Below are positions 43,501 through 52,022 of a stretch of 64,000 bases of DNA, one piece after another. The stretch covers positions 1 through 64,000 of the forward strand of contig WFZA01000019.1 of NCBI GenBank assembly GCA_015489815.1, given 5' to 3'. The translations under genes were made by a program, and so were the position numbers. The notes beneath the pieces are model-generated. The model ran no database searches. It was given only the letters and a program-made list of their open reading frames with translations, and was not told the DNA's origin. The stretch comes from Caldisericales bacterium (lineage in GTDB: Bacteria; Caldisericota; Caldisericia; Caldisericales; Caldisericaceae). Position 1 is the first letter of the stretch; every line of letters begins with the position of its first letter.

Positions 43501-44766
43501 ATGGAAGAGATCGAAAAAACTCTTACTAAGGAACAGGCACTAATTGAGGCTGAGCGTTGCTTGTATTGTTACGATGCACCATGTGAGAAAGCATGTCCTG
43601 CACATGTTCCTATTCCTGAATTTATCCAATCGATAAGAAGTGGCGACTTAAGGGGTGGTAGGGAAATAATTGAGGAAGCACACCCTTTGATTGAATCGTG
43701 TGGTAGAATCTGCCCAGAGGAAAGTTTCTGTCAGAGTGCTTGCACCAGAGCACAGATTGATTCTCCAATTAAAATCCGTGAATTGCATCGCTACATAACC
43801 GATCACACAGATCCAGCAGAAAATCTTGAATTACCACCTGCAAATAAGGGCAAAATTGCTATTATTGGTGGAGGGCCTGCGGGACTTGCCTGTGCAAGGG
43901 AACTGCGCAGAATGGGATACGAACCGGTGGTTTTTGAAAAAAAACAGCTTGGTGGAGTTCCAGCACAGGAAATTTCTCCTACTCGGTTCCCTCGAGAGAT
44001 TGAGCAAAAAGAGGTAAAATTCCTTCATCAATACTTTATAACTGATGTAAAAGACGGAAAGGTAAAAAGCCTTTCTGACATTAAAGGTGATTATAAAGCA
44101 ATTTTTATTGCAACTGGTCTAATAAATGAGCTTGATTTAGACATTCCTGGCGTTAGCCTTAGTGGCGTTCATCATGCAAGGGAAATTTTGCGAAGAGTCA
44201 AAGCTGGCAATAACTCAGGATTGGGAAAACGCATTGGAGTTATTGGAGGAGGTAATGTTGCAGTAGAGGTTGCTTCTGTTTTAATGCTTGAAGATCCAAA
44301 AAGAGATGTAGAAGTTATTTACAGGCGTGGATTAAAAGAATTAAAAGCATTTAAAAAGGAAATAGAAGAGGCAATTGATGTCGGCGTGACATTCCAGTTC
44401 CTTGCAATCCCAAAAGAAATTAAAGGCGAGAATGGTAAGGTAAGTGGGATTGTCGTAACGAGAGCACATTTAGGTGAACCCGATGAATCTGGTAGAAGGC
44501 ATCCGGAGCCAATTCCAAATTCTAACTTCTTTATTCCTCTTTCCGATGTCGTAATTGCTATTGGGCAAAAGGCTTCTGACTTCTTCCCTGAAGTAGAAAA
44601 AGACAGGAAAGGACTTATAAAGGTTAACGACGATATGATGACTTCTGTAAAAGGTGTGTTTGCGGGTGGCGACATAGTGAGAGGGGCCAGCACAGTAGTT
44701 GAAAGTGTTGCAGATGGCAAAAAAGCCGCAAAGGCAATTGTTAAATTCTTGGAAGGAGGAGAATAA
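43501..44766 (+). CDS. preT: PreT-like FAD/NAD(P) and Fe-S oxidoreductase subunit
   Basis: This 421-residue protein resembles PreT, the NAD(P)H-oxidising subunit of dihydropyrimidine dehydrogenase, and the small subunit of glutamate synthase. The N-terminal Fe-S domain has cysteines 20, 23, 28, 32 and 67, 71, 77, 81. An FAD loop IIGGGPAGLACA begins at 121 and a second dinucleotide loop IGVIGGGNVAVE at 245. It should take electrons from NAD(P)H and pass them through Fe-S clusters to the next gene product. The ATG follows AAAGGGGTG. It is first in a nine-gene operon with a molybdenum hydroxylase, an unusual place for a pyrimidine enzyme. Confidence 0.88.
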   Translation: MEEIEKTLTKEQALIEAERCLYCYDAPCEKACPAHVPIPEFIQSIRSGDLRGGREIIEEAHPLIESCGRICPEESFCQSACTRAQIDSPIKIRELHRYITDHTDPAENLELPPANKGKIAIIGGGPAGLACARELRRMGYEPVVFEKKQLGGVPAQEISPTRFPREIEQKEVKFLHQYFITDVKDGKVKSLSDIKGDYKAIFIATGLINELDLDIPGVSLSGVHHAREILRRVKAGNNSGLGKRIGVIGGGNVAVEVASVLMLEDPKRDVEVIYRRGLKELKAFKKEIEEAIDVGVTFQFLAIPKEIKGENGKVSGIVVTRAHLGEPDESGRRHPEPIPNSNFFIPLSDVVIAIGQKASDFFPEVEKDRKGLIKVNDDMMTSVKGVFAGGDIVRGASTVVESVADGKKAAKAIVKFLEGGE

Positions 44767-46001
44767 TGTATAAAAAGAAAGACCTTTCAATTGATTTTCT
44801 TGGTATCCATCTGGATAGTCCATTTGTACTTTCTGCTGCACCGCCGACTGACGAGCTCGAAATTGCTTATAATGGCTTAAAAGCTGGTTGGGCTGGCGTA
44901 ATATTAAAAACGACTTCTGTAGAGGGGAATCCTGTTGAATTGAAGTATCCTATGATGTCGTCTTTCGGGCCTATGCATAAAAAAGTAGTCGGACTTGGGA
45001 ATATAGACTTGATTTCTGCTTATCACATTGACGAAGTAGAAAGAAGAGTAAAAGCTCTTAAAAAGGCGTTTCCAAATAAAATGATTGCAGCATCAATTAT
45101 GGGTGCAACGAAAGAACAATGGCAGACACTTGTTTGGAGACTTAAAAAAGCTGGTGCTGACCTTATTGAATGCAGTTTTAGCTGTCCGCAGGGAAGTATG
45201 GGGGAAGAGCCTGGTAAAATGCTTGCTCAAAGCGTTGAAGCAACCGAAAAGGTAACTCGCTGGGTAAAAGAAGCAGCCGGTGATACGCCTGTTCTTATTA
45301 AGATTACTCCACAGGTTACCGACATCGTTGAGGTTGCAAAGGCAGTGAAACGCGGCGGTGCAGACGGCATTACGGCAAGCAATACGGTGCCATCACTTTT
45401 AGGAATAGACATTAAAACTTTTGAACCGTATCCAAATGTATTCGGTAAGGGTGCTTATTCTGGGCTATCGGGGCCTGCAATTAAGCCACTTACTTTGAGG
45501 ACTATTGCAGAAATTGCAAAAAATGTTGATATAGTTATTTCTGGTAATGGCGGTGCTTTTAATTGGCGTGACGCCGTGGAGTTTATGGCAGTAGGCGCAT
45601 CAAATGTCCAATTCTGTACTTTACCAATGCACTACGGGTTTAGAACTATTAGAGACCTTAAAGACGGACTTGCACATTACCTAATGGATATGGGATTTAA
45701 TTCGCCGATGGACATCGTAGGAAAGGCATTGCCCAATATAGAGCCTCAGGAAGAATTACCCGCTCCAATTACGAAAGCTGAGATTAACGAAGACAAGTGT
45801 ATAGGTTGTGGACTTTGCTATGCAGCTTGCTCTGACGGAGGACACCTTGCAATTGAGTGGGACTCGAATAAACGGAGGCCACATGTTAACGAAGACAAGT
45901 GTGTTGGATGTGCAATGTGTATGCAGGTCTGTCCCGTTGATGCAATACGAATGAAAGAAAAAATCGATGGACAATTACACTACTTCGTTGAGGAGCGGTA
46001 G
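44766..46001 (+). CDS. preA: PreA-like FMN/Fe-S dihydropyrimidine dehydrogenase subunit
   Basis: This 411-residue partner of PreT has an FMN-binding TIM barrel (residues about 5-320) related to dihydroorotate and dihydropyrimidine dehydrogenases. C140 in FSCPQGSMGEE lies at the position of the catalytic loop cysteine. Two [4Fe-4S] motifs follow at C345/348/351/355 and C379/382/385/389. The ATG shares a base with the preT stop. PreTA reduces uracil or thymine in E. coli; here, beside purine genes, the true substrate may be a purine such as urate. That is inference. Confidence 0.88.
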   Translation: MYKKKDLSIDFLGIHLDSPFVLSAAPPTDELEIAYNGLKAGWAGVILKTTSVEGNPVELKYPMMSSFGPMHKKVVGLGNIDLISAYHIDEVERRVKALKKAFPNKMIAASIMGATKEQWQTLVWRLKKAGADLIECSFSCPQGSMGEEPGKMLAQSVEATEKVTRWVKEAAGDTPVLIKITPQVTDIVEVAKAVKRGGADGITASNTVPSLLGIDIKTFEPYPNVFGKGAYSGLSGPAIKPLTLRTIAEIAKNVDIVISGNGGAFNWRDAVEFMAVGASNVQFCTLPMHYGFRTIRDLKDGLAHYLMDMGFNSPMDIVGKALPNIEPQEELPAPITKAEINEDKCIGCGLCYAACSDGGHLAIEWDSNKRRPHVNEDKCVGCAMCMQVCPVDAIRMKEKIDGQLHYFVEER

Positions 46002-46003
46002 AT

Positions 46004-46483
46004 ATGAAAGAGATAGAAATCAATCTTACCGTAAATAATAAGTCTTACAAACTCTCTGTTCCAGCAAATATAACTTTACTTGATGTTTTACGAGAAAAGC
46101 TTAAACTCACCGGGACAAAAGAAGGATGTGGTAAAGGAGAGTGCGGAGCTTGTACTGTGATGTTTAACGGACGAAGTGCGAATTCCTGTTTGATACTTGC
46201 ACCTCAAGCAGATGGTGCTGAGATTATTACAATCGAGGGGCTTGGGAACTTAGAAAATATGCACCCTATTCAGGAAGCCTTTGTTGAAGAAGGTGCTATA
46301 CAATGTGGCTTCTGTACGCCTGGTATGGAAATGTCTTCTTTCTATTTGTTAACTAAAAATCCAAATCCTACTGAAGAAGAAATAAGGGAGGGTATTTCTG
46401 GTAACTTGTGTAGGTGCACTGGTTACATGAAAATAATAAAGGCGATCGAAAAAGCAAGCCAGAAACTAAATGAAAAACATTAA
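46004..46483 (+). CDS. Molybdenum hydroxylase [2Fe-2S] subunit
   Basis: This is the small iron-sulfur subunit (159 residues) of the xanthine dehydrogenase family. The plant-type cluster uses C42, C47, C50 and C62, and the helical-domain cluster uses C101, C104, C136 and C138 (CGFCTPGM; LCRCTGY). It carries electrons from the molybdenum subunit to the FAD subunit, both encoded downstream. GAGGAG precedes ATG 46004. Four accessory or partner genes separate it from the large subunit, and the next gene overlaps it by 14 bases. Confidence 0.93.
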   Translation: MKEIEINLTVNNKSYKLSVPANITLLDVLREKLKLTGTKEGCGKGECGACTVMFNGRSANSCLILAPQADGAEIITIEGLGNLENMHPIQEAFVEEGAIQCGFCTPGMEMSSFYLLTKNPNPTEEEIREGISGNLCRCTGYMKIIKAIEKASQKLNEKH

Positions 46484-47084
46484 AGGGGTCTTGTTATCTG
46501 CGGGGGAGTCCAGGAGAATGGGCTTCCCTAAAGCGCTTTTGAAGCTGAATAGTGAAACAGTCATTGAGATGCTGCTCAATGAATATAAGAACTCTAACTT
46601 GAGCGGAACCATCGTCGTATTGGGTGCTTATAGGAATAAAATTGAACCTTTGATTAAAAAAAAGTTTCCTGGTATAAAAATTGCTGTTAATCGAGACTAT
46701 AAGAAAGAAATGTTTTCCTCGATCCAAACTGCTATTTCTGTAATTAATGAAGACGATGCAGTCCTAATTGGGCTCGTGGATCATCCATTTATTACGAAAA
46801 AAATTATCAATCAATTAATATACGAATACAAAGACGGTTCTATTGTAATTCCCGCTTATAAAGGAAGAAAAGGCCATCCTATTATTATTCCTCTATCACT
46901 TAAGGATGAAATACTTTCTATGAAAGCAGAGGATCATTCACTTCGCGATGTTATAAGTAAACACAGAGATATAGTTAAGATTGTTGAAGTGGATACAGAT
47001 TCTATTTTGTTTGATATGGATACACCTGAAAAGTTTGAAGAGGCAAAAGAGATATGGAAAAAATTAAGACAGAAAATGCAGTAG
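46470..47084 (+). CDS. mocA: MocA-like molybdenum cofactor cytidylyltransferase
   Basis: This nucleotidyltransferase (204 residues) starts with LLSAGESRRMGFPKALLKL, the MobA/MocA GTP/CTP-binding loop, and has LIGLVDHPFITKKII and KGRKGHPIIIP blocks typical of MocA. It would attach CMP to molybdopterin to make the dinucleotide cofactor used by xanthine-dehydrogenase-type enzymes. It overlaps both neighbours (14 and 31 bases), which supports a dedicated role in this operon. Confidence 0.85.
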   Translation: MKNIKGVLLSAGESRRMGFPKALLKLNSETVIEMLLNEYKNSNLSGTIVVLGAYRNKIEPLIKKKFPGIKIAVNRDYKKEMFSSIQTAISVINEDDAVLIGLVDHPFITKKIINQLIYEYKDGSIVIPAYKGRKGHPIIIPLSLKDEILSMKAEDHSLRDVISKHRDIVKIVEVDTDSILFDMDTPEKFEEAKEIWKKLRQKMQ

Positions 47085-48046
47085 GTAAAATACTTGGTTC
47101 TGATGTAACTGAAATTGTACCAGGTGTAAAAAAAGGTCCTCTATTTAAGAGAGGACACATAATAAAAAATGATGATATAGAAAAGCTTTTATCTATTGGA
47201 AAACACTATGTTTGGGTATTCAGTAAAGACGAAGGCTTCATACACGAAGACGATGCTGCGTTAACCATTATGAAGGCTGTGTCCGGTAAAAACCTTAGGG
47301 TTACAGAGCCCAGCGAATCTAAAGTCAAATTAATTGCGGAAAAAGATGGAGTTCTATTTATTAACGAAGCAGGTTTGTTGGAAGTAAATAGTCTTAAAGA
47401 TACCACGATAGCGACAAAAAGATCTTATTCGTTTGTGCGTGGAGAAGAACCTATAGCGATTGGAAAAGTAATGCCCGTAGAAGTTCCTGTTTCTGAAGTG
47501 GACGAAGTAAAAATGATCGCCCAAAAATTTTATCCAATTATAAATTTAGTGCCTTTGAAGACCAATAAAATAGCAATCTATCCCGTAGGAAACGAATTTG
47601 TAGAAGGTAGGAGAAAGGAAGTATTGAGCTTTAGAGTAGCGGATTACTTATCTTCACTTGCTCAGAGTGTAGAAAGGAAAAATTCTCTCCCTGACGACGA
47701 GAGTAAAATCAAAGAAGCAGGCATAAGTGCTCTAAAAAGTGGATTCAACATCGTCATTTATATGGGTGGGCTTGCTGTTGACCCGGACGATAAAACCGTT
47801 AGTGGAATCCGCAAAATTGGGGTAACTGAGGTTACTTACGGCGTACCAATGTGGCCTGGAACGACCTTTTTTATCTCTTATAAAGACGATAATTTACTTC
47901 TTGGAATTCCTTCTGCCGCTGGATTAGTTAAATCTGATACGAGTTTTCATAGATTGATGCCGATTTTATTAACTGGTTATAAACTGAGCAGATTGGAGCT
48001 TATGAAAATGGCGTGTGGAGGATTTATAAATGCAAAAGGTTTATGA
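47054..48046 (+). CDS. Molybdopterin-binding domain protein
   Basis: This 330-residue protein belongs to the molybdopterin-binding group related to MoeA/MogA. The C-terminal half has VIYMGGLAVDPDDKTVSGI and GVPMWPGTTFFISYKDDN, comparable to the GGxSxDPDD and PGxP loops of that fold. The N-terminal half (about 1-160) is less conserved. Such genes sit beside MocA and XdhC in anaerobes, so a step in insertion or maturation of the cofactor is likely, but the exact reaction is not known. It overlaps XdhC by 17 bases. Confidence 0.72.
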   Translation: MEKIKTENAVGKILGSDVTEIVPGVKKGPLFKRGHIIKNDDIEKLLSIGKHYVWVFSKDEGFIHEDDAALTIMKAVSGKNLRVTEPSESKVKLIAEKDGVLFINEAGLLEVNSLKDTTIATKRSYSFVRGEEPIAIGKVMPVEVPVSEVDEVKMIAQKFYPIINLVPLKTNKIAIYPVGNEFVEGRRKEVLSFRVADYLSSLAQSVERKNSLPDDESKIKEAGISALKSGFNIVIYMGGLAVDPDDKTVSGIRKIGVTEVTYGVPMWPGTTFFISYKDDNLLLGIPSAAGLVKSDTSFHRLMPILLTGYKLSRLELMKMACGGFINAKGL

Positions 48047-48854
48047 GAAAATTGCTGAATTAATAAATAAAAAGCAGGAATTTGTTGTGGCTACCGTGGT
48101 GAATGCCGAGTCTTCTACATCGGGAAAGATAGGATTTAAAATGATCGTGTTACCGGACGGGAGTATAATAGGAACGGTGGGTGGTGGCACTCTAGAGCAG
48201 GATGTAATTAACGAAGCTAAAAAGATGTTCACCACGCACAAAAATACTTTTAAAACATACATCCTCAAAGAAGGAGATAAAAGTTCTTTAGGAATGGTAT
48301 GTGGAGGGATGGTGCAGGTTTATATGGAATATGTGGGACAGAAGCCTCAATTAGTAATCTTTGGTGCAGGACACATCGGGAAAAAACTCCACGATATTTT
48401 ATCTCTTGACGATACTTTTGAGTTGCTCGTTTGCGATGACAGAAAAGAGTTTGCAAATCAGGAGAATTTTCCAAATGCATCTGTATTTTCTGAAGAATTT
48501 TCCGAGTGTGTTTCCAAAATGCCTCTTAGGAAAGGTGCATACATAGTGATGGTTACTGCAGGGGGTAAAAAAGATCCATTTATCCTAAAAGCACTTTACG
48601 ATAAAAAATTAGAATACTCCTACATAGGAATGATTGGGAGTACAAATAGAAGAAATAAAAGTTTTGCGAAAGCAAAAGAATTGGGCGTAAGCGAGTCATT
48701 TCTAAAAAACATATTTGCTCCTATTGGCTTAGCAATAAACGGAGAAACACCATTTGAAGTGGCAATAGCTATAATAGGGGAAATTATTGCTTATAGGAAG
48801 GACGCTCTTAAAAATGTAAAAACCGAGAAGGAGGTTCACGATGAAAGAGTTTAA
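48030..48854 (+). CDS. xdhC: XdhC/CoxI-family cofactor maturation protein
   Basis: XdhC proteins bind the molybdenum cofactor, assist its sulfuration and insert it into xanthine dehydrogenase. The 274-residue protein shows an N-terminal XdhC_CoxI block (ATVVNAESSTSGKIGFKM, GTVGGGTLEQDV) and a C-terminal Rossmann domain (LVIFGAGHIGKKLHD, YIGMIGSTNRR, APIGLAINGETPFEVAIAI). The length is normal. It overlaps both flanking genes, so it belongs to the hydroxylase operon. Confidence 0.9.
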   Translation: MQKVYEKIAELINKKQEFVVATVVNAESSTSGKIGFKMIVLPDGSIIGTVGGGTLEQDVINEAKKMFTTHKNTFKTYILKEGDKSSLGMVCGGMVQVYMEYVGQKPQLVIFGAGHIGKKLHDILSLDDTFELLVCDDRKEFANQENFPNASVFSEEFSECVSKMPLRKGAYIVMVTAGGKKDPFILKALYDKKLEYSYIGMIGSTNRRNKSFAKAKELGVSESFLKNIFAPIGLAINGETPFEVAIAIIGEIIAYRKDALKNVKTEKEVHDERV

Positions 48855-49722
48855 TTACCTGAGGGCTGACACTTTATCTGAGGCTCTGGAAATGCTTGAG
48901 GAGTTTCAGGGTAATGTAAAGGTTCTGGCTGCAGGGACTGACCTCGTAGTTCGTCTAAAAGGAGACATGGTTAAGGAAGAGAATATTCTTGACATCTCAC
49001 GAATAAAAGAATTAAAAGGAATTTATGCAGAGAATGGAATTATTCACATTCTTCCGTTAACTACGCATACCGAGATTCTAGAGTATCCAGACATGAAAAC
49101 TGCTGCGCAGATCTTATACGATGCTTGTAAGTCTGTTGGTTCGCCACAAATAAGGAATAGAGGTACATTAGGCGGCAATGTTGCAAATGCTTCGCCCGCA
49201 GGGGATACTATTCCTGCGTTATTTGTTCAGGGAGCAAAGTTGAGATTAAAAAGCAAAAGTGGAGAGCGCGTAATCTCTGTAGAAGACTTTTTTACCGGTC
49301 CTGGAAGAACAGTGTTAAAGCCTGACGAACTATTAGTGGATATTTACTTTCCTACAATGAGTGATGACGAAGTAGGTTTCTTTAAAAAATTAGGGCAGAG
49401 AAATGCACTTGCAATATCTGTGGTAAGTGTTGCTGCGAAACTCAAAAAATCAACTGAGCCGAATAAATTTGATAAAGCATTTGTAGCCTTTGGATCTGTC
49501 GCGCCTACTGTAATTAGAGGTAACCGTGTGGAAAACGCTTTAATGGACTCGGTGGTGGATTCCCCAGAAAAAATTCGTTACATTGCACAACTTGCCTGGA
49601 GGGAGGTCTCTCCTATATCTGATGTAAGAGCTTCGTTAAAGTATAGGCAGGATATGAGTATAAATCTTCTGTACGAAGGCTTACTAGAACTTTATAAAAA
49701 CGGCTGGAATAGGAGGTCATAA
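48841..49722 (+). CDS. Molybdenum hydroxylase FAD subunit
   Basis: This is the middle subunit (293 residues) of a xanthine dehydrogenase-type enzyme. The FAD-binding loop reads LAAGTDLVVRLK near 35, and a second conserved stretch is GSPQIRNRGTLGGNVANASP near 100. The C-terminal CO_deh_flav_C domain follows. AGAAGGAGG precedes ATG 48841. It transfers electrons to NAD or another acceptor. Its stop shares one base with the large-subunit ATG. Confidence 0.93.
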   Translation: MKEFNYLRADTLSEALEMLEEFQGNVKVLAAGTDLVVRLKGDMVKEENILDISRIKELKGIYAENGIIHILPLTTHTEILEYPDMKTAAQILYDACKSVGSPQIRNRGTLGGNVANASPAGDTIPALFVQGAKLRLKSKSGERVISVEDFFTGPGRTVLKPDELLVDIYFPTMSDDEVGFFKKLGQRNALAISVVSVAAKLKKSTEPNKFDKAFVAFGSVAPTVIRGNRVENALMDSVVDSPEKIRYIAQLAWREVSPISDVRASLKYRQDMSINLLYEGLLELYKNGWNRRS

Positions 49723-52022
49723 TGGGAGAGTATAAATACATTGGTAAGTCTGTTCCAAGAGTGGATGCTGCGGAGAAGGCGACGGGCCACATCAAGTATA
49801 TGTCTGATCTTTCTTTCCCTAATATGCTATGGGGTAAGATCGTTCGCTCCAAGTATCCACATGCGAAAATATTAAAGATCGATACCTCAAAAGCAGAGGC
49901 ATTACCTGGAGTAGTTGCAGTAGTCACCTGGAAAGATGTGCCTGGTCTAAATGGGTTTGGAATTGTTATTCCAGATCAACCTGTGCTTTGTGAAGACAAA
50001 GTGCGTTACATAGGTGATGCCGTTGCAGCAGTTGCTGCGGAAACGAAAGAAATAGCAGAAGAAGCTGCAAAACTTGTTGAAGTAGAATACGAACCTTTGC
50101 CGTTAGTTGACGATCCGATAAAAGCAATTTCTGAAGATGCGCCGAAAGTTCACGACGGAGGCAATGTGCACCTGCACACAAAGATTGTTCGTGGAGATGT
50201 TGAAAAGGCTTTTAAAGAGGCGGACTTAATTGTGGAGCATACTTATTATACTGGCAGACAGGAGCATGCATTTCTTGAAACTGAATCAGGAGTTGCTAAA
50301 CTTGAAGAAGACGGCACGCTATCCGTATATGCCGGCTCTCAATATCCGCAAAGGGACCAGATGCAATTATCACGGTGTCTTGCTTTAAATCCAAGAAAGA
50401 TTCATGTGGTATCCTATCCAGTAGGTGGAGCATTTGGTGGAAAAGACGAACTTACTATTCAACCTATTCTCGGCCTTCTTGCTCTTAAAACTAAGCGGCC
50501 TGTAAAAATTGTATTGTCACGAGAAGAATCGATAATTTCCTACTGGAAAAGGCATCCTATGATAATGAAGTATAAAACAGGCGTAAAAAAAGACGGAACG
50601 CTTGTTGCGAATAAAGTAGAAATTTACGCTGATACGGGTGCTTACGCATCACTCGGTGGTCCTGTCCTGAACCTTGCGGTGGAACATGCCTGTGGCCCAT
50701 ACAAACTTGATAATGTATACATTGACGGATATTGTGTATACACCAACAATGGCGTAGCGGGAGCGTTTAGGGGATTTGGCGTTCCACAGGTAACTTTTGC
50801 CATGGAAACACAAATGGACATAATTGCCGAAAAACTCGGAATAGATCCAATAAAACTTCGCAAGAAGAATGCACTACGCCGCGGCGATGTTTCGCCTATT
50901 GGAAATAAACTTACGACGAGTGTAGGCACGGTAGCAGTTTTAGACGGTGTCAAGGAAACAGATCTCTGGAAAAACAAAGATAGGATAGAAAAAGTCGACA
51001 AAGAACGCCCATGGATTAAACGGGGTTTTGGTTTTGCGCTTACTTACCAGGGTACGGGTCTTGGAATTGGCTTGCCTGACTATGGTGGTGCAGTATTGCG
51101 TTTTAGAGAAGACGGGGGATTCATCGTTGGAGTAGGTATTGTTGACTATGGGCAGGGCACGGGGACTTCCTATGCTCAGATCGTTGCTGAAGCAATGAAG
51201 TGTCCAGTGGAAAAAGTTAGTGTAATACTTGGAGATACAGACCTTACGGCGGATTCTGGACCGACGAGTGCATCAAGAGGTGTATATACAGGTGGGCGTG
51301 CGGCTGTTATTGCCTCGAACAGAATGATGAAAATCTTAAAAGAAAAAGCTGCTGAATTGCTAAGTGTTTCGCCTGAGGATCTGGAAGCAGAAAGTGGATA
51401 CTTCTATGTAAAGAATCAGCCAGATGTAAGTATCTCTTATGAAAAAATTGCTATGGAATTCTTAAAAACAAGCGGCCACTTACCTCAAACTGAGGGTTAC
51501 TTCCTTATGCCAATTGCAGACATCAAAATAAAAGATGCTTTTGGTTTACCACATCACATATTTGCATACTCTGGCCACCTGGCTCTCGTGGAGGTTAACA
51601 CACTTACAGGACAGACGAAAGTGCTTGAAGGTGCTGAAGTTGTGGATGGCGGAATTGTCGTAAACAGGCAGGGGTTTGAAGCACAGGTTGAAGGTGGTTA
51701 TGTAATGGGTATGGGATACGGGCTCATGGAAGATGTAAAGATAGAAAAGGGAATTTTCAAGACGGTGAATTTCTCTACCTACATAATTCCTACTGTAAAA
51801 GATGCACCAAAAAGAATTCAAACTGTGCCTGTGCACGATCCTGAGGAAACAGGTCCATATCAGGCAAAAGGCATTGCAGAAACGGTTATGGTAGCTACTG
51901 CTCCTGCAATTACAAATGCAATTCACAGTGCGACTGGTATAAGGATTTTTAAAATTCCTGCAACGAGTGAGCTTGTTTATAATCTTTTAAAGGAGCAAAG
52001 GAAGAATGAAAGTACTGATTAA
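49722..52022 (+). CDS. xdhA: Molybdenum hydroxylase large (molybdopterin) subunit
   Basis: This 766-residue catalytic subunit belongs to the xanthine dehydrogenase family. Cofactor-binding blocks include GRQEHAFLETE, GGAFGGKDE and GAFRGFGVPQ; the active-site glutamate is probably E720, in KGIAETVMVA. The size equals that of separate-chain XDH large subunits. The operon partners (2Fe-2S, FAD, MocA, XdhC) complete the enzyme. A neighbouring 8-oxoguanine-deaminase-like gene argues for a purine substrate (hypoxanthine or xanthine), but nicotinate- or aldehyde-type hydroxylases share this fold. Confidence 0.88.
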   Translation: MGEYKYIGKSVPRVDAAEKATGHIKYMSDLSFPNMLWGKIVRSKYPHAKILKIDTSKAEALPGVVAVVTWKDVPGLNGFGIVIPDQPVLCEDKVRYIGDAVAAVAAETKEIAEEAAKLVEVEYEPLPLVDDPIKAISEDAPKVHDGGNVHLHTKIVRGDVEKAFKEADLIVEHTYYTGRQEHAFLETESGVAKLEEDGTLSVYAGSQYPQRDQMQLSRCLALNPRKIHVVSYPVGGAFGGKDELTIQPILGLLALKTKRPVKIVLSREESIISYWKRHPMIMKYKTGVKKDGTLVANKVEIYADTGAYASLGGPVLNLAVEHACGPYKLDNVYIDGYCVYTNNGVAGAFRGFGVPQVTFAMETQMDIIAEKLGIDPIKLRKKNALRRGDVSPIGNKLTTSVGTVAVLDGVKETDLWKNKDRIEKVDKERPWIKRGFGFALTYQGTGLGIGLPDYGGAVLRFREDGGFIVGVGIVDYGQGTGTSYAQIVAEAMKCPVEKVSVILGDTDLTADSGPTSASRGVYTGGRAAVIASNRMMKILKEKAAELLSVSPEDLEAESGYFYVKNQPDVSISYEKIAMEFLKTSGHLPQTEGYFLMPIADIKIKDAFGLPHHIFAYSGHLALVEVNTLTGQTKVLEGAEVVDGGIVVNRQGFEAQVEGGYVMGMGYGLMEDVKIEKGIFKTVNFSTYIIPTVKDAPKRIQTVPVHDPEETGPYQAKGIAETVMVATAPAITNAIHSATGIRIFKIPATSELVYNLLKEQRKNESTD

